Below are positions 15,991 through 24,743 of a DNA stretch of 64,000 bases, in pieces. Position numbers and translations under genes: made by a program. The notes beneath the pieces were generated by a model. The model was not told the origin of the DNA and did not search any database. It saw only the letters and a list, made by a program, of their open reading frames with translations. Origin of the DNA: Microthrixaceae bacterium (lineage in GTDB: Bacteria > Actinomycetota > Acidimicrobiia > Acidimicrobiales > Microtrichaceae); the NCBI GenBank assembly GCA_020637215.1, contig JACJWI010000001.1, forward strand, positions 558,001 through 622,000, given 5' to 3'. Position 1 is the first letter of the stretch; the number at the start of each line of letters is the position of its first letter.

Positions 15991-17183
15991 AGCCGGTCCG
16001 CCAGCACGTCCATCATCTGCGCCACGTCCTTGTCGCCCCGCCCCGACAGGTTGATCAGCACGGTCCGCCCGGCCAGCTCGGCACGGGCCCGCGACACCCA
16101 GGCCAGGGCGTGGGCCGATTCGAGAGCGGGGATGATCCCCTCGGTGCGGCTGAGCAGCACGAAGGCGTCGACGACCTCGTCGTCGGTGACCGGCTCGTAG
16201 CGGGCCCGGCCCACGTCGGCCAGGTGCGAGTGCTCCGGGCCGACGCCGGGGTAGTCCAACCCGGCGGAGATCGACTCGGCTTCGAGCACCTGACCGAACT
16301 CGTCCTGCTTGAGGTAGCTGTGCATGCCGTGGACGATCCCGGGGACACCCCCGCCGATCGCCGCTCCCCCGGCGGGCTCCACGCCGACCAGCTCGACGCC
16401 GGGCACCTCGGCGAAGCCCGAGAAGATGCCGGCCGCGTTGGAACCCCCGCCCACGCAGGCCACCACCACGTCGGGCGGCCCGCCCAGCAGGTCGTCGCAC
16501 TGCGCGGCGGCCTCGACGCCGATCACCCGGTGGAACTCACGCACCATCCACGGGTACGGGTGCGGGCCCATCACCGATCCCAGGCAGTAGTGCGAGGACT
16601 CGACGGTCGCCACCCAGTCACGCATGGCCTCGTTGACGGCGTCCTTGAGGGTCCGGCTGCCGGAGGTCGCCGGGGTCACCTCGGCTCCCAGCAGACGCAT
16701 GCGGAACACGTTGAGCTGCTGGCGGGCCATGTCGACCTCACCCATGTACACCAGGCAGTCCATCCCCAGCAGCGCCGCGGCGGTGGCCGTCGCGACGCCG
16801 TGCTGGCCCGCCCCGGTCTCGGCCACCAGGCGGGTCTTGCCCATGCGCCGGGCGAGCAGCGCCTGACCGAGCACGTTGTTGATCTTGTGCGAACCGGTGT
16901 GGTTGAGGTCCTCGCGCTTGAGCAGGACCCGACAGCCGACCTCCTCGGACAGGCGGTGGCAGTCGGTGAGCGGACTCGGACGGCCGGCGTAGGAGCGAAG
17001 CAGCTCGTCGAGCTCGGAGCGGAACGCAGGGTCGGCCCACGCGTCACGGAAGGCGGCGTCGAGCTCGATCAGCGCCGGCATCAGCGACTCGGGCACGAAG
17101 CGGCCGCCGTGGTCGCCGAAGCGCCCGGTCGGGTCGGGCTCGCCCATCACCGGCTCGCCGGATGCGCTCACGGGTTCGGTCAC
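15987..17183 (-). CDS. trpB: Tryptophan synthase beta chain
   Basis: 398 aa. PLP enzyme joining indole and serine. The PLP lysine lies in NHTGSHKINNVLGQA, the phosphate loop is GGGSNAAGIFSGF, and ETGAGQHGVATAT is the substrate region. I took GTG at 17183 (VTEPVSASGEP) because homologues begin shortly before GRFGDHGGRFVPESL. An ATG at 17234, 8 nt after trpF, would add 17 residues. Coupled to trpA by a 4-bp overlap. Confidence 0.96.
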   Translation of the reverse strand: MTEPVSASGEPVMGEPDPTGRFGDHGGRFVPESLMPALIELDAAFRDAWADPAFRSELDELLRSYAGRPSPLTDCHRLSEEVGCRVLLKREDLNHTGSHKINNVLGQALLARRMGKTRLVAETGAGQHGVATATAAALLGMDCLVYMGEVDMARQQLNVFRMRLLGAEVTPATSGSRTLKDAVNEAMRDWVATVESSHYCLGSVMGPHPYPWMVREFHRVIGVEAAAQCDDLLGGPPDVVVACVGGGSNAAGIFSGFAEVPGVELVGVEPAGGAAIGGGVPGIVHGMHSYLKQDEFGQVLEAESISAGLDYPGVGPEHSHLADVGRARYEPVTDDEVVDAFVLLSRTEGIIPALESAHALAWVSRARAELAGRTVLINLSGRGDKDVAQMMDVLADRL

Positions 17184-17242
17184 GGGCGGCACGGTAGCGC
17201 CGCACCTCCGGCGGCCCGAATCGGGTTCCGGCATCGTCGGGC

Positions 17243-17908
17243 TCAGAGCCCGGCGTCGGCCCAGTCGAAGGGACCGTTCCCCTCGGGGTGGTACGGCCGG
17301 GGCGCCGCGGCGCGGGCGCTGCGGACGAAGCGCTGGACCTTGAGCGGGTCCTTGCGCGTCGGGTCGCCGTCGGCCTGGACGCCGGTCGAGGTGTCCACCC
17401 CCCAGGGCTGCACCTCGGCGACCGCGGCTGCGACGTTGTCGGGTGTGAGCCCGCCGGCGAGGATCATCCGCCGCCCGACCGGAACACCCTCGGCCAGGGC
17501 CCAGTCGAACACGTTGCCGGAACCTGGGACCGGCGAGTCGAGCAGCAGGGCGTCCGCGCCGTAGTCGTCGACGTGGGCGAGCGCCGGGTCGCCGACCGCG
17601 AGCGCCACGATCAGGGCGTGGGCGTAGGGCCGGATCTCCGCCGCGTCCTGCGGGGACTCGTGGCCGTGGAGCTGCACGGCCCGCAACCCGGCCTCGAGGA
17701 CCGTGTCGATCACCAGCCGGGGGGCCTGGTCGCGGAACACGCCGACGGTCACCACCTCGGGTGGGAGCCGCTTGACGATGTCGCGCACGGTCCCCACGCT
17801 CACCTGGCGGGCGCTGGGGGCGAACACGAAGCCCACGGCGTCGGCTCCGAGGGCGGTCGCCATCAGGGCGTCCTCCTCGTTGGTGATGCCGCAGATCTTC
17901 ACGAACAC
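17243..17908 (-). CDS. trpF: Phosphoribosylanthranilate isomerase
   Basis: 221 aa TIM barrel, third step from anthranilate. Family motifs: VFVKICGITNEEDAL at the start, AVQLHGHESP, LLLDSPVPGSG and the phosphate loop LAGGLTPDNV. GTG at 17908 follows TAGCGT (17916-17921, minus strand) by 7 nt, so trpF may have its own leaderless promoter although trpC lies just upstream. Its presence matters: in mycobacteria and streptomycetes this step is done by PriA instead. Confidence 0.95.
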   Translation of the reverse strand: MFVKICGITNEEDALMATALGADAVGFVFAPSARQVSVGTVRDIVKRLPPEVVTVGVFRDQAPRLVIDTVLEAGLRAVQLHGHESPQDAAEIRPYAHALIVALAVGDPALAHVDDYGADALLLDSPVPGSGNVFDWALAEGVPVGRRMILAGGLTPDNVAAAVAEVQPWGVDTSTGVQADGDPTRKDPLKVQRFVRSARAAAPRPYHPEGNGPFDWADAGL

Positions 17909-17952
17909 GGCTCGAACGCTATCGGCACCGACGCGACGGTTCGTGGAGGGTT

Positions 17953-18750
17953 TCAACCGCCGCGCGGCCCCCGGGGAACCCGCAGCGCGGCGAGCGCGGC
18001 GCCGGGGTCCGCAGCGGTGACCAGGTGCTCGCCGACCAGAACGGCGTGGTAGCCCGCGGCGGCGAGCGCGAGCGCGTCGTCGCGGCCACGCACCCCCGAC
18101 TCGGCCACCCGGACCGTGCCGGCGGGCATGGCCGCCGCGACCCGGACCGCTCGGGCGGTGTCGACCTCGAAGGTGACCAGGTCCCGCTGGTTGACCCCGA
18201 CGAGGTCCCCGGCGGTGGTGGCGAGAGCCCGTTCCAGCTCGGCCTCGTCGTGCACCTCGACCAGCACGTCGAGGCCGATCTGCACCGCCAGCGCCGACAG
18301 CTCGCCGAGCTCGCCGTCGCTGAGCGCGGCCACGATGAGCAGCACGCAGTCGGCCCCCATCAGCCGGGCGTCGCACACGTCGTTGGCCGACACGGTGAAG
18401 TCCTTGCGCAGCACCGGGACGCTCACCGCGGCCCGGGCCGCGGCCAGGTCGTCGGCGGACCCGCCGAAGGACTCGCCGTCGGTCAGCACCGACAGGCAGC
18501 TCGCCCCGGCGGCCTGGTAGTCCGCGGCCAGCGCGGCCGGGTCCAGGTCCGCGAACAGGTCGCCCTTGGACGGCGAGCGGCGCTTGACCTCGGAGATCAC
18601 CGCCAGCTCCGTCCCCGCCAGCAGGGCCGAGCGGAAGCCTCGGGTCGGTGGGAGCTCGCCGGCGGCCTGCACCAGGTCCTCGGTGCGCCGCTCGTCCGCG
18701 GCCGCGTCGGCCCGGTGACGATCGAGGATGCGGTCCAGGTAGGTGGCCAT
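17953..18750 (-). CDS. trpC: Indole-3-glycerol phosphate synthase
   Basis: 265 aa TIM barrel that closes the indole ring. The catalytic segment VISEVKRRSPSKGDL, the second lysine in PVLRKDFTVS and GVNQRDLVTFEVD are all in place. ATG at 18750 follows TACCGT by 9 nt. Divergent from the response regulator at 18834. First gene of trpCFBA; trpD and trpG are not in the window. Confidence 0.96.
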   Translation of the reverse strand: MATYLDRILDRHRADAAADERRTEDLVQAAGELPPTRGFRSALLAGTELAVISEVKRRSPSKGDLFADLDPAALAADYQAAGASCLSVLTDGESFGGSADDLAAARAAVSVPVLRKDFTVSANDVCDARLMGADCVLLIVAALSDGELGELSALAVQIGLDVLVEVHDEAELERALATTAGDLVGVNQRDLVTFEVDTARAVRVAAAMPAGTVRVAESGVRGRDDALALAAAGYHAVLVGEHLVTAADPGAALAALRVPRGPRGG

Positions 18751-18833
18751 GGGTCCGCGACGGTAGACGGCGCGTCACACTTCGATCACAGGCTCCTGAC
18801 CGCTCCGTGGTCATCCTCCGATAGAACGGGTCG

Positions 18834-19511
18834 GTGGCAACGATCGTGGCCGTCGAGGACGATCCGGCGATCGCCGATCTGCTCGACATGTACCTCCGAC
18901 GAGAGGACCACCGCGTCTACCTGGCCGCGGACGGGGAGCGGGGCCTCGAGCTGATCGCCGCGCACCGCCCCGACGTGGTGATCCTCGACGTGGGACTGCC
19001 CGGAATCGACGGTCTCGAGGTGTGCCGCCGGATCCGGGCCTCGGACGCAGCGGTGTCGGTGGTGTTCCTCACCGCACGCGACGACGAGATCGACCGGGTT
19101 CTCGGCCTGGAGATGGGCGCGGACGACTACGTGACCAAGCCGTTCTCGCCCCGGGAGCTGGTGGCCCGGGTCCGGGCCCAGCTTCGACGGGCGGCAGCGA
19201 CCGCCGCGGCGACGACTGTTGCGCCGGCGGTGATCGAGGTGGGCAGCGTCGAGGTCGACCTCGGCCGCCACGAGGCCCGACGCGACGGCGAACCGGTGGG
19301 TCTGACCACCCAGGAGTTCGAGCTGCTGGCGTTCTTGGGCGCCAACCGCGGCCTCGCCCTCAGCCGCCGGCAGATCCTCGACGGCGCGTGGGGCGACGGC
19401 TGGATCGGCGACGAGCGGACCGTCGACGTCCACGTCGGTCAGCTGCGCCGCAAGCTCGGAGACGACCTGCCCCTCGTCACGGTGTGGGGCGTCGGGTACC
19501 GGCTGGACTGA
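18834..19511 (+). CDS. OmpR/PhoB-family response regulator
   Basis: 225 aa. The receiver domain has phospho-acceptor D52 (VVILDVGLPGIDG), switch Thr in FLTARDDE and the conserved Lys in YVTKPFSPREL. The C-terminal winged helix reads ERTVDVHVGQLRRKLGDD, then GVGYRLD. GTG at 18834 follows TAGAAC (18822-18827) by 6 nt, suggesting a leaderless message. It forms an operon with the kinase that starts 28 bp after its stop. The signal and regulon are unknown. Confidence 0.95.
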   Translation: MATIVAVEDDPAIADLLDMYLRREDHRVYLAADGERGLELIAAHRPDVVILDVGLPGIDGLEVCRRIRASDAAVSVVFLTARDDEIDRVLGLEMGADDYVTKPFSPRELVARVRAQLRRAAATAAATTVAPAVIEVGSVEVDLGRHEARRDGEPVGLTTQEFELLAFLGANRGLALSRRQILDGAWGDGWIGDERTVDVHVGQLRRKLGDDLPLVTVWGVGYRLD

Positions 19512-19539
19512 CGGCCGGACCACGGGACGAGGAGCCGGG

Positions 19540-20967
19540 ATGCGTCGACGAGTGTCCGCCGCTGTGATCGTGTCGGTGGTCGTCGCCCTGGCGCTCGCCG
19601 GGCTCGGCACGCTGGTGTTGAGCCGGGCCGCGGCACGCCGAAGCGCCGAGGCGGACCTCCGACGCCAGGCCGGGGTGGTGGCCGATCTGGCGGCGGCGTT
19701 GGGAACCGCCAACCAACCCGACGCCGAGGGCAACCCCCGACTGTCGGTGACGTCGCTGCGCAGGATGTCCGACGCGTTCGACCTGCACGACATCGGCGCG
19801 GTGATCGTCGGACCCGAGGGACGCAGCCGGGGCGAGCTGCCCGCGGGGGTCACGCTCACCCCGGCCGAGGAGGAAACGGTCCGCGCCGGAGGACTGGTGT
19901 CGGGCGAGTCGGCCGGGGGTCGCCTGTACGCCGCCACCGGACGCTCCGTCGGGCCCGCGGTGATCGTCGTGGGCATGACCGGCACCACCCGGGGTCTGCT
20001 CAGCGGGCCCGCCGGGTGGTTCGTGATCTCCTCGGCGTTGGTGGTGGCGTTGGCCGTCGGGGTCGGGCTGTGGCTGGGTTCCCGGCTGGCGAGGCCGGTG
20101 CGCGACGCCACCGCGGTGACCGAACGGATCGCGGCGGGAGATCTGGACGCACGCCTGCCCGACCCGTTCCCGGGAGCCGGCGACGAGACCGCCGTGCTGG
20201 CCCGGTCGATCAACGCCATGGCCGACGCCCTGGCCCGGTCCCGGGGCCTGGAGCAGCAGTTCCTGATGTCGGTGAGCCACGACCTGCGCACCCCGCTGAC
20301 CAACATCCGCGGCTACGCCGAGGCGATCGCCGACGGCGCGACCGCACCGGGGGACGGCGCCCGGGTCATCAGCCGCGAGTCGGACCGCCTGGAGCGTCTG
20401 GTGCGCGACCTGTTGGACCTGGCCCGACTCGACGCCCGACAGTTCACCCTGCACCCCCGCCCGGTCGACGTCGGATCCGTGGTCGCCGACGCAGCCGAGT
20501 CCCATCGGGCCGAGTTGGCGGCGGCCGGCCTGAGCCTGGTGGTGCAGGCCGACGCCGGGTTGACCGGGACGGTGGACCCGGACCGTCTGGCGCAGGTCGT
20601 CGGCAACCTGGTCGGCAACGCCACCCGGTTCGCGGCCGGAGCGGTCACGGTCACCGCGTCCGGCGAACCCGCCGAATCCGCCGGCGATCCGTCGGCAACG
20701 ACGGGCCACCGCTCGGTCGTGGTCCAAGTGATCAACGACGGCACCCCGATCGACGCGGCCGACCTGCCCTTCGTGTTCGAACGTCTCTACCAGGGGCGCC
20801 GTCGACCGACCCGATCCGAGTCCGGCTCGGGCCTGGGGCTGGCCATCGTCCGGGAGCTGGTCACCGCCATGGGCGGCACGGTCGGCGTCCACGCGCCCAC
20901 CGACGGCGGCACGGCGTTCTGGTTCCGGGTCCCGCTGACCCCCGTCGCTCCCCCATCGAACTTGTAG
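19540..20967 (+). CDS. Membrane sensor histidine kinase
   Basis: 475 aa. TM1 spans about residues 8-28 and TM2 about 160-181, enclosing a ~130-residue extracellular sensor domain. A HAMP domain and HisKA follow, with phospho-His247 in SVSHDLRTPLTNIRGY, then the ATPase domain (N box VGNLVGNATRFA, G box SGSGLGLAIVREL). It partners the preceding regulator. The last residues (APPSNL, stop TAG) are encoded by the 60-bp repeat, so the natural C-terminus has been set by the repeat. Confidence 0.94.
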   Translation: MRRRVSAAVIVSVVVALALAGLGTLVLSRAAARRSAEADLRRQAGVVADLAAALGTANQPDAEGNPRLSVTSLRRMSDAFDLHDIGAVIVGPEGRSRGELPAGVTLTPAEEETVRAGGLVSGESAGGRLYAATGRSVGPAVIVVGMTGTTRGLLSGPAGWFVISSALVVALAVGVGLWLGSRLARPVRDATAVTERIAAGDLDARLPDPFPGAGDETAVLARSINAMADALARSRGLEQQFLMSVSHDLRTPLTNIRGYAEAIADGATAPGDGARVISRESDRLERLVRDLLDLARLDARQFTLHPRPVDVGSVVADAAESHRAELAAAGLSLVVQADAGLTGTVDPDRLAQVVGNLVGNATRFAAGAVTVTASGEPAESAGDPSATTGHRSVVVQVINDGTPIDAADLPFVFERLYQGRRRPTRSESGSGLGLAIVRELVTAMGGTVGVHAPTDGGTAFWFRVPLTPVAPPSNL

Positions 20968-21065
20968 CCCACGCGTCGCCCTGGCGACCGCCAGCTACAA
21001 GTTCGACACGGCCCGGCGAACTTGTAGCCCACGCGTCGCCCTGGCGACCGCTGGCTACAAGTTCG
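20957..21065. repeat. 60-bp palindromic repeat, locus A2, two copies between convergent genes
   Basis: Copies at 20957-21005 and 21017-21065, spaced exactly 60 bp. Copy 2 has perfect outer arms CGAACTTGTAGCC / GGCTACAAGTTCG (13 bp) and an inner stem GTCGCC / GGCGAC; copy 1 has 11-bp outer arms. The left edge supplies the kinase stop (TAG 20965-20967) and the right edge supplies the ygfZ stop (minus strand, 21055-21057). It may also act as a bidirectional terminator. Confidence 0.95.
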
Positions 21066-22002
21066 GAGGGGGCGGGGCGACGAACGGGAGGTCGACCACG
21101 CGGGCCGTCGCGCCGTCGAACTCGACGTCCGCGCCGAGCTCGACTCGCCGGTGCACCATCGCCAGCGCGACCGGCACGCCTCCGAGCGTGGGCGACACGA
21201 CCGCGCTGGTGACCGCTCCCCGCTCGACGCCCTCGGCGATGACCGGTGCACCGGGGCTCGGGAGCACCGCCCCGTCGATGACCAGGCCCCGCAGGTGGCG
21301 CGGCACGTTGTCGCCCCGGTGGTGCACGCGGGCGACCAGCTCCTGGCCGGTGTAGCAGCCCTTGGTGAAGCTGACCGAGGTGTCGATGAGCCACGCCCCC
21401 GCCTCGGCGGGGATGGTCGAGGCGTCGAGCTCGCGGCCCATGACCGGCCACCCCTGCTCGATCCGCAGCACCTCGAGGACCTCGGGCCCGACCCGCTGCA
21501 CACCGTCGGGCGGCTCCGGTGCCGGTCCGTCGACCGGGCCGAACAGATCGACTCCGGCCAGACCACGGCGGTCGACCGCCAGCGACAGCTCGGCCCCGGA
21601 CGCTCCGTCGGCGACGTCGGCCGCCCGAGGCCCGACCAGTGCCAGGCCGCGGCGCCGCACCGGCTCGACGACCACGTCGACGCGCAGCAGGAACCGGCGC
21701 AGCCGGGCCAGGGTCGACTCCCCCCACCCGGCGTCCACGTCGACGAACAGCTCGGCGTCAGCGGTCCGGGTGATGCGCAGCCACGCCGCCACCTTGCCCT
21801 GCGGCTCGAGCAGCAGCGACCACGTGCTTTCGCCCACCGCCAGCGAGGACACGTCCGCCGACACCTGGCCCTGGACGAACGACACCGCGTCGGACCCGGT
21901 GACGACCAGGCCGTCGCGCTCGAGGGCGACGGCGACGACGTCGGAGCGGGCCGCGCCCACTCCGGCCACGACGCCCTCGTCGGGCGCGGCCGGAGTGGCC
22001 AT
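21055..22002 (-). CDS. ygfZ: YgfZ/GcvT-like folate-binding protein
   Basis: 315 aa. The hallmark KGCYTGQE motif is present (SFTKGCYTGQELVARVHHRG), with a GcvT-like N-terminal fold (VSFVQGQVSADV). Homologues use tetrahydrofolate to support some Fe-S enzymes. ATG at 22002 overlaps the trpE stop by one base (TGATG), so expression is coupled to trpE. The C-terminus ends PPPPNL with the stop inside repeat A2. A longer frame to 22149 overlaps trpE and is not needed. Confidence 0.9.
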   Translation of the reverse strand: MATPAAPDEGVVAGVGAARSDVVAVALERDGLVVTGSDAVSFVQGQVSADVSSLAVGESTWSLLLEPQGKVAAWLRITRTADAELFVDVDAGWGESTLARLRRFLLRVDVVVEPVRRRGLALVGPRAADVADGASGAELSLAVDRRGLAGVDLFGPVDGPAPEPPDGVQRVGPEVLEVLRIEQGWPVMGRELDASTIPAEAGAWLIDTSVSFTKGCYTGQELVARVHHRGDNVPRHLRGLVIDGAVLPSPGAPVIAEGVERGAVTSAVVSPTLGGVPVALAMVHRRVELGADVEFDGATARVVDLPFVAPPPPNL

Positions 22003-23624
22003 CAACGACCTCCGGCGGCGCGACGGTACGCGGTCATGCGCTCGGCGGCCGGCACCGCCGACAGCAGCGCCCTGGCCTTGTTGCGGGTCTCGAGCTCCTC
22101 GTCGGCGGCCACCGAGTCGGCGACGACGCCGGCGCCGGCCTGCACGCACGCCCGACGGGTCCCGTCAGCTCCGGGCGGGTCGACCAGCATCGTGCGGATG
22201 GCGATGGCGGTGTCGATGTTGCCGGAGAAGTCGACGTAGCCGACGATGCCGGCGTACGGGCCGCGCTTGACCGGTTCGAGCTCGTCGATGATCTCCATGG
22301 CCCGCACCTTGGGCGCGCCCGACACCGTGCCCGCCGGCAGCGTGGCCCGCAGCACGTCGATCGGGCCGCACCCCTCGGCCAGAGCACCCGACACCTGCGA
22401 GGTCAGGTGCATGACGTGGCTGTAGCGCTCGAGGGTCATCAGCTCGTCGACCTGGCAGGTGCCGAACTCGACGACCCGCCCGACGTCGTTGCGGGCCAGG
22501 TCGACCAGCATGATGTGCTCGGCCCGCTCCTTGGGGTGCTCGACCAGCTCGGCGGCCAGGCGGCGGTCGTGCTCGTCGGTGCGCCCCCGGAACCGGGTGC
22601 CGGCGATGGGGCGGGAGATCACACGGCCGTCGAGCAGCTGCACCATCGGCTCGGGCGAGCAGCCGACCAGGGTCAGGTCGTCCTCGCGCATGAGGAACAT
22701 GTAGGGGCTCGGGTTGACCTGGCGCAGCGTCCGGTAGATGTCGAGCGGTTCAGCCGTCGTGGTGAAGTCGAAGCGCTGAGCGAGAACGACCTGGAAGATG
22801 TCGCCGGCGAGGATGTGCTCCTTGGCCGCGTCGACCGCCGCCTCGTAGGTCCCGCCCGACATCGACGACGTGACCGCCACCGACTCGTCGGCCCGGGTGG
22901 GCGGTTCGACCAGCGGCTCGTCGATCGGGGTGGCACCGTCGGCGGCCATGCGCTCCAGGCGGGCCACCGCGTCGTCGTAGGCGAGGTCGACCGCGGACCG
23001 GTCCGCGCCGTCGGCGACGAACGCGTTGGCGACCAGGGTCACCTGCTGGGACCAGTGGTCGTACGCGGCGATCTCGCCGATGACCGACAGGACGGCGTCG
23101 GGCCAGCCCCGGTCGTCGGCGGGCACCGCCGGCAGGTGCTCGACCTCGCGCACGACGTCGTAGCCCAGATACCCCATGACCCCGGAGTGCAGCGGCGGCA
23201 GCTCCCAACCGCGGGGTCCGTCGGCTGCGTCCGAGGTCCCGACGACGGCGGCGAGAGCGTCGGGGGTCGGAGCCCGCAGGTGCTCGAGCAGGACCTCGAG
23301 CACGGCCAGGATCCCGTCCCCGGTGGGGAGATCACCGACCAGGCCGTCGGGGAGCGATCCATCGACCTCGACCCGGCCGCTGCGGGACACGAGGCGCAAC
23401 CGGGGGTCGCGGCCGACGAAGGACCAGCGACCCCAGCGGCCGCCGTGGTCGACCGACTCGAGCAGGAAGCCCGCCCGGGCCGGACTCCCGTCCGCCGGGG
23501 AGTCGGGGCCGCACCACCGGGCGAACGCGGCGACCGGGGTGGTCAGGTCGGCCAGCAGCGTCCGGGTGACCGGGACGACGCGGTGGTCACGGGCCAGGCG
23601 GTGGAACTGGTCTCGGGTCAGCAT
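22002..23624 (-). CDS. trpE: Anthranilate synthase component I
   Basis: 540 aa. Converts chorismate to anthranilate using ammonia from TrpG, which is not encoded here. The chorismate-binding core is intact (GTRFRGRTDEHDRRLAAELV, ERAEHIMLVDLARNDVGRV, SGAPKVRAMEIIDELE). An N-terminal LLES motif (GFLLESVDHGG) is the known tryptophan-binding site, so feedback inhibition is likely. It starts 27 bp after hisI and is coupled to ygfZ; it is detached from the trpCFBA block 3 kb away. Confidence 0.97.
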   Translation of the reverse strand: MLTRDQFHRLARDHRVVPVTRTLLADLTTPVAAFARWCGPDSPADGSPARAGFLLESVDHGGRWGRWSFVGRDPRLRLVSRSGRVEVDGSLPDGLVGDLPTGDGILAVLEVLLEHLRAPTPDALAAVVGTSDAADGPRGWELPPLHSGVMGYLGYDVVREVEHLPAVPADDRGWPDAVLSVIGEIAAYDHWSQQVTLVANAFVADGADRSAVDLAYDDAVARLERMAADGATPIDEPLVEPPTRADESVAVTSSMSGGTYEAAVDAAKEHILAGDIFQVVLAQRFDFTTTAEPLDIYRTLRQVNPSPYMFLMREDDLTLVGCSPEPMVQLLDGRVISRPIAGTRFRGRTDEHDRRLAAELVEHPKERAEHIMLVDLARNDVGRVVEFGTCQVDELMTLERYSHVMHLTSQVSGALAEGCGPIDVLRATLPAGTVSGAPKVRAMEIIDELEPVKRGPYAGIVGYVDFSGNIDTAIAIRTMLVDPPGADGTRRACVQAGAGVVADSVAADEELETRNKARALLSAVPAAERMTAYRRAAGGR

Positions 23625-23651
23625 CCGGCGGCGTCGATCGGCCCGCGGGCC

Positions 23652-24074
23652 TCAGACCGGTCCCGGTCGGTCGGTGGTCTGCTCGTCGGATCCGAAGGTG
23701 CGGAACCAGCAGGTGTAGGCGCCGGTGTGACACGCCCCCTTGCCCTCCTGCTCGACCAGGAACAGCAGCGCGTCGCCGTCGCAGTCGTAGTGGGCCGAAC
23801 GGATGAACTGTCGGTCACCGGAGGTGTCGCCCTTGCGCCACACCTCCTGGCGCGACCGGGACCAGAACACGGTTCGGCCCTGCTCCAGGCTCATGCGCAG
23901 CGTCTCGGCGTTCATCCACGCCATCATCAGCACCGCCCGGGTCTCGACGTCCTGCACGATGGCCGGGACCAGGCCGTCGGAGTCGTAGCGGATGAGCTCC
24001 AGATCGGCGTCACGCACCGCGACGGGGGTCACGGCGGGCGGGGTGTCGGACGAGGGCGCAGGAGCGGGGCACAT
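23652..24074 (-). CDS. hisI: Phosphoribosyl-AMP cyclohydrolase
   Basis: 140 aa, monofunctional (no HisE domain). The metal-binding segments are visible: SAHYDCDGDALLFLVEQEG with the D-x-D-x-D set, followed by ACHTGAYTCWFR. ATG at 24074 follows TACGAT by 9 nt, so the hisI-trpE-ygfZ unit likely has its own promoter and is separate from hisDCBHAF. Confidence 0.95.
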   Translation of the reverse strand: MCPAPAPSSDTPPAVTPVAVRDADLELIRYDSDGLVPAIVQDVETRAVLMMAWMNAETLRMSLEQGRTVFWSRSRQEVWRKGDTSGDRQFIRSAHYDCDGDALLFLVEQEGKGACHTGAYTCWFRTFGSDEQTTDRPGPV

Positions 24075-24184
24075 GGTGGGCCAATCGTAGGAGCGGCCGC
24101 CGGAGGGAGCCGAACCGGAATCGGCGGCGCCGTCCTGCGTCCAGAGGAGTGCGTGGTTCCGCGGTCCTACAGATTCCGCCGGTC

Positions 24185-24628
24185 CTACAGGTAGAGCCCG
24201 GTGTGGCCGGCTTCGAGGCGCTCGGAGGCCACCGCGTGGATGTCCCGCTCGCGCAGGATGATGAACGTGTCGCCCCGGACCTCGACCTCGTAGACCTCTT
24301 CGGGGTTGAACAGGACGTGGTCGCCGTCCTCGACGGCCCGCACGTTGGGGCCGGTCGCCCGGACCTCGGCCCACGCCAGGCGCTTGCCCATCTGGGCGGT
24401 GGCCGGGATGAGGATTCCCCCGGTGGAGCGGCGGTCCCCCTCGGCATCGACCTTGACCAGGATGCGGTCGTTGAGCATCCGCACCGGCAGCTTCTCGTGC
24501 GACCCGGTCGGCCGAGGCGGGGACGGCGAGGCTGCCGCCGTCCCATCGGCGCCCGCGCCGTCGGGGCCGGTGCCGTCGCTGGGGTCGGCGTCGGCGGGGT
24601 AGCCGTCGGTGGGGTCGGCGTCGGTCAT
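24185..24628 (-). CDS. GroES-like co-chaperonin paralogue with acidic N-terminal extension
   Basis: 147 aa. About 45 acidic/Gly/Pro residues (DADPTDGYPADADPSDG) precede a Cpn10 fold (LPVRMLNDRILVKVDAEGD, STGGILIPATAQMGKRLAW, DGDHVLFNPEE). The flexible mobile-loop region (RRSTGGILIPATAQ) is retained, but the standalone groES gene with its groEL partner is not here. The role may be a specialised co-chaperonin; that is inference. TAGCGT lies 9 nt before the ATG. Confidence 0.8.
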   Translation of the reverse strand: MTDADPTDGYPADADPSDGTGPDGAGADGTAAASPSPPRPTGSHEKLPVRMLNDRILVKVDAEGDRRSTGGILIPATAQMGKRLAWAEVRATGPNVRAVEDGDHVLFNPEEVYEVEVRGDTFIILRERDIHAVASERLEAGHTGLYL

Positions 24629-24689
24629 GGGTCGACCACGCTACCGGTGGCGTCGCGAGGTCGGTACTCGGCAGTCCTGCCGCCCGCGA

Positions 24690-24743
24690 CAGGACCCCTC
24701 AGGACACCTCAGGACGGCGAGCCCCAGGACGGCGAGCGTCAGG
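24690..24743. repeat. AGGAC-based tandem array ending at a stop codon
   Basis: AGGAC recurs at the head of successive 10-, 10-, 15- and 15-bp units. The last boundary, GTCAGGACG, contains the TCA stop (24739-24741) of the LLM oxidoreductase. Together with 1760-1819, 12188-12242 and 34734-34837 this makes four arrays anchored on stop codons. Confidence 0.7.

Noticed and set aside
24160..24195. CGGTCCTACAG direct repeat near the GroES-like stop
   Set aside because: Only two short copies, one within the coding end; not enough to call an element.
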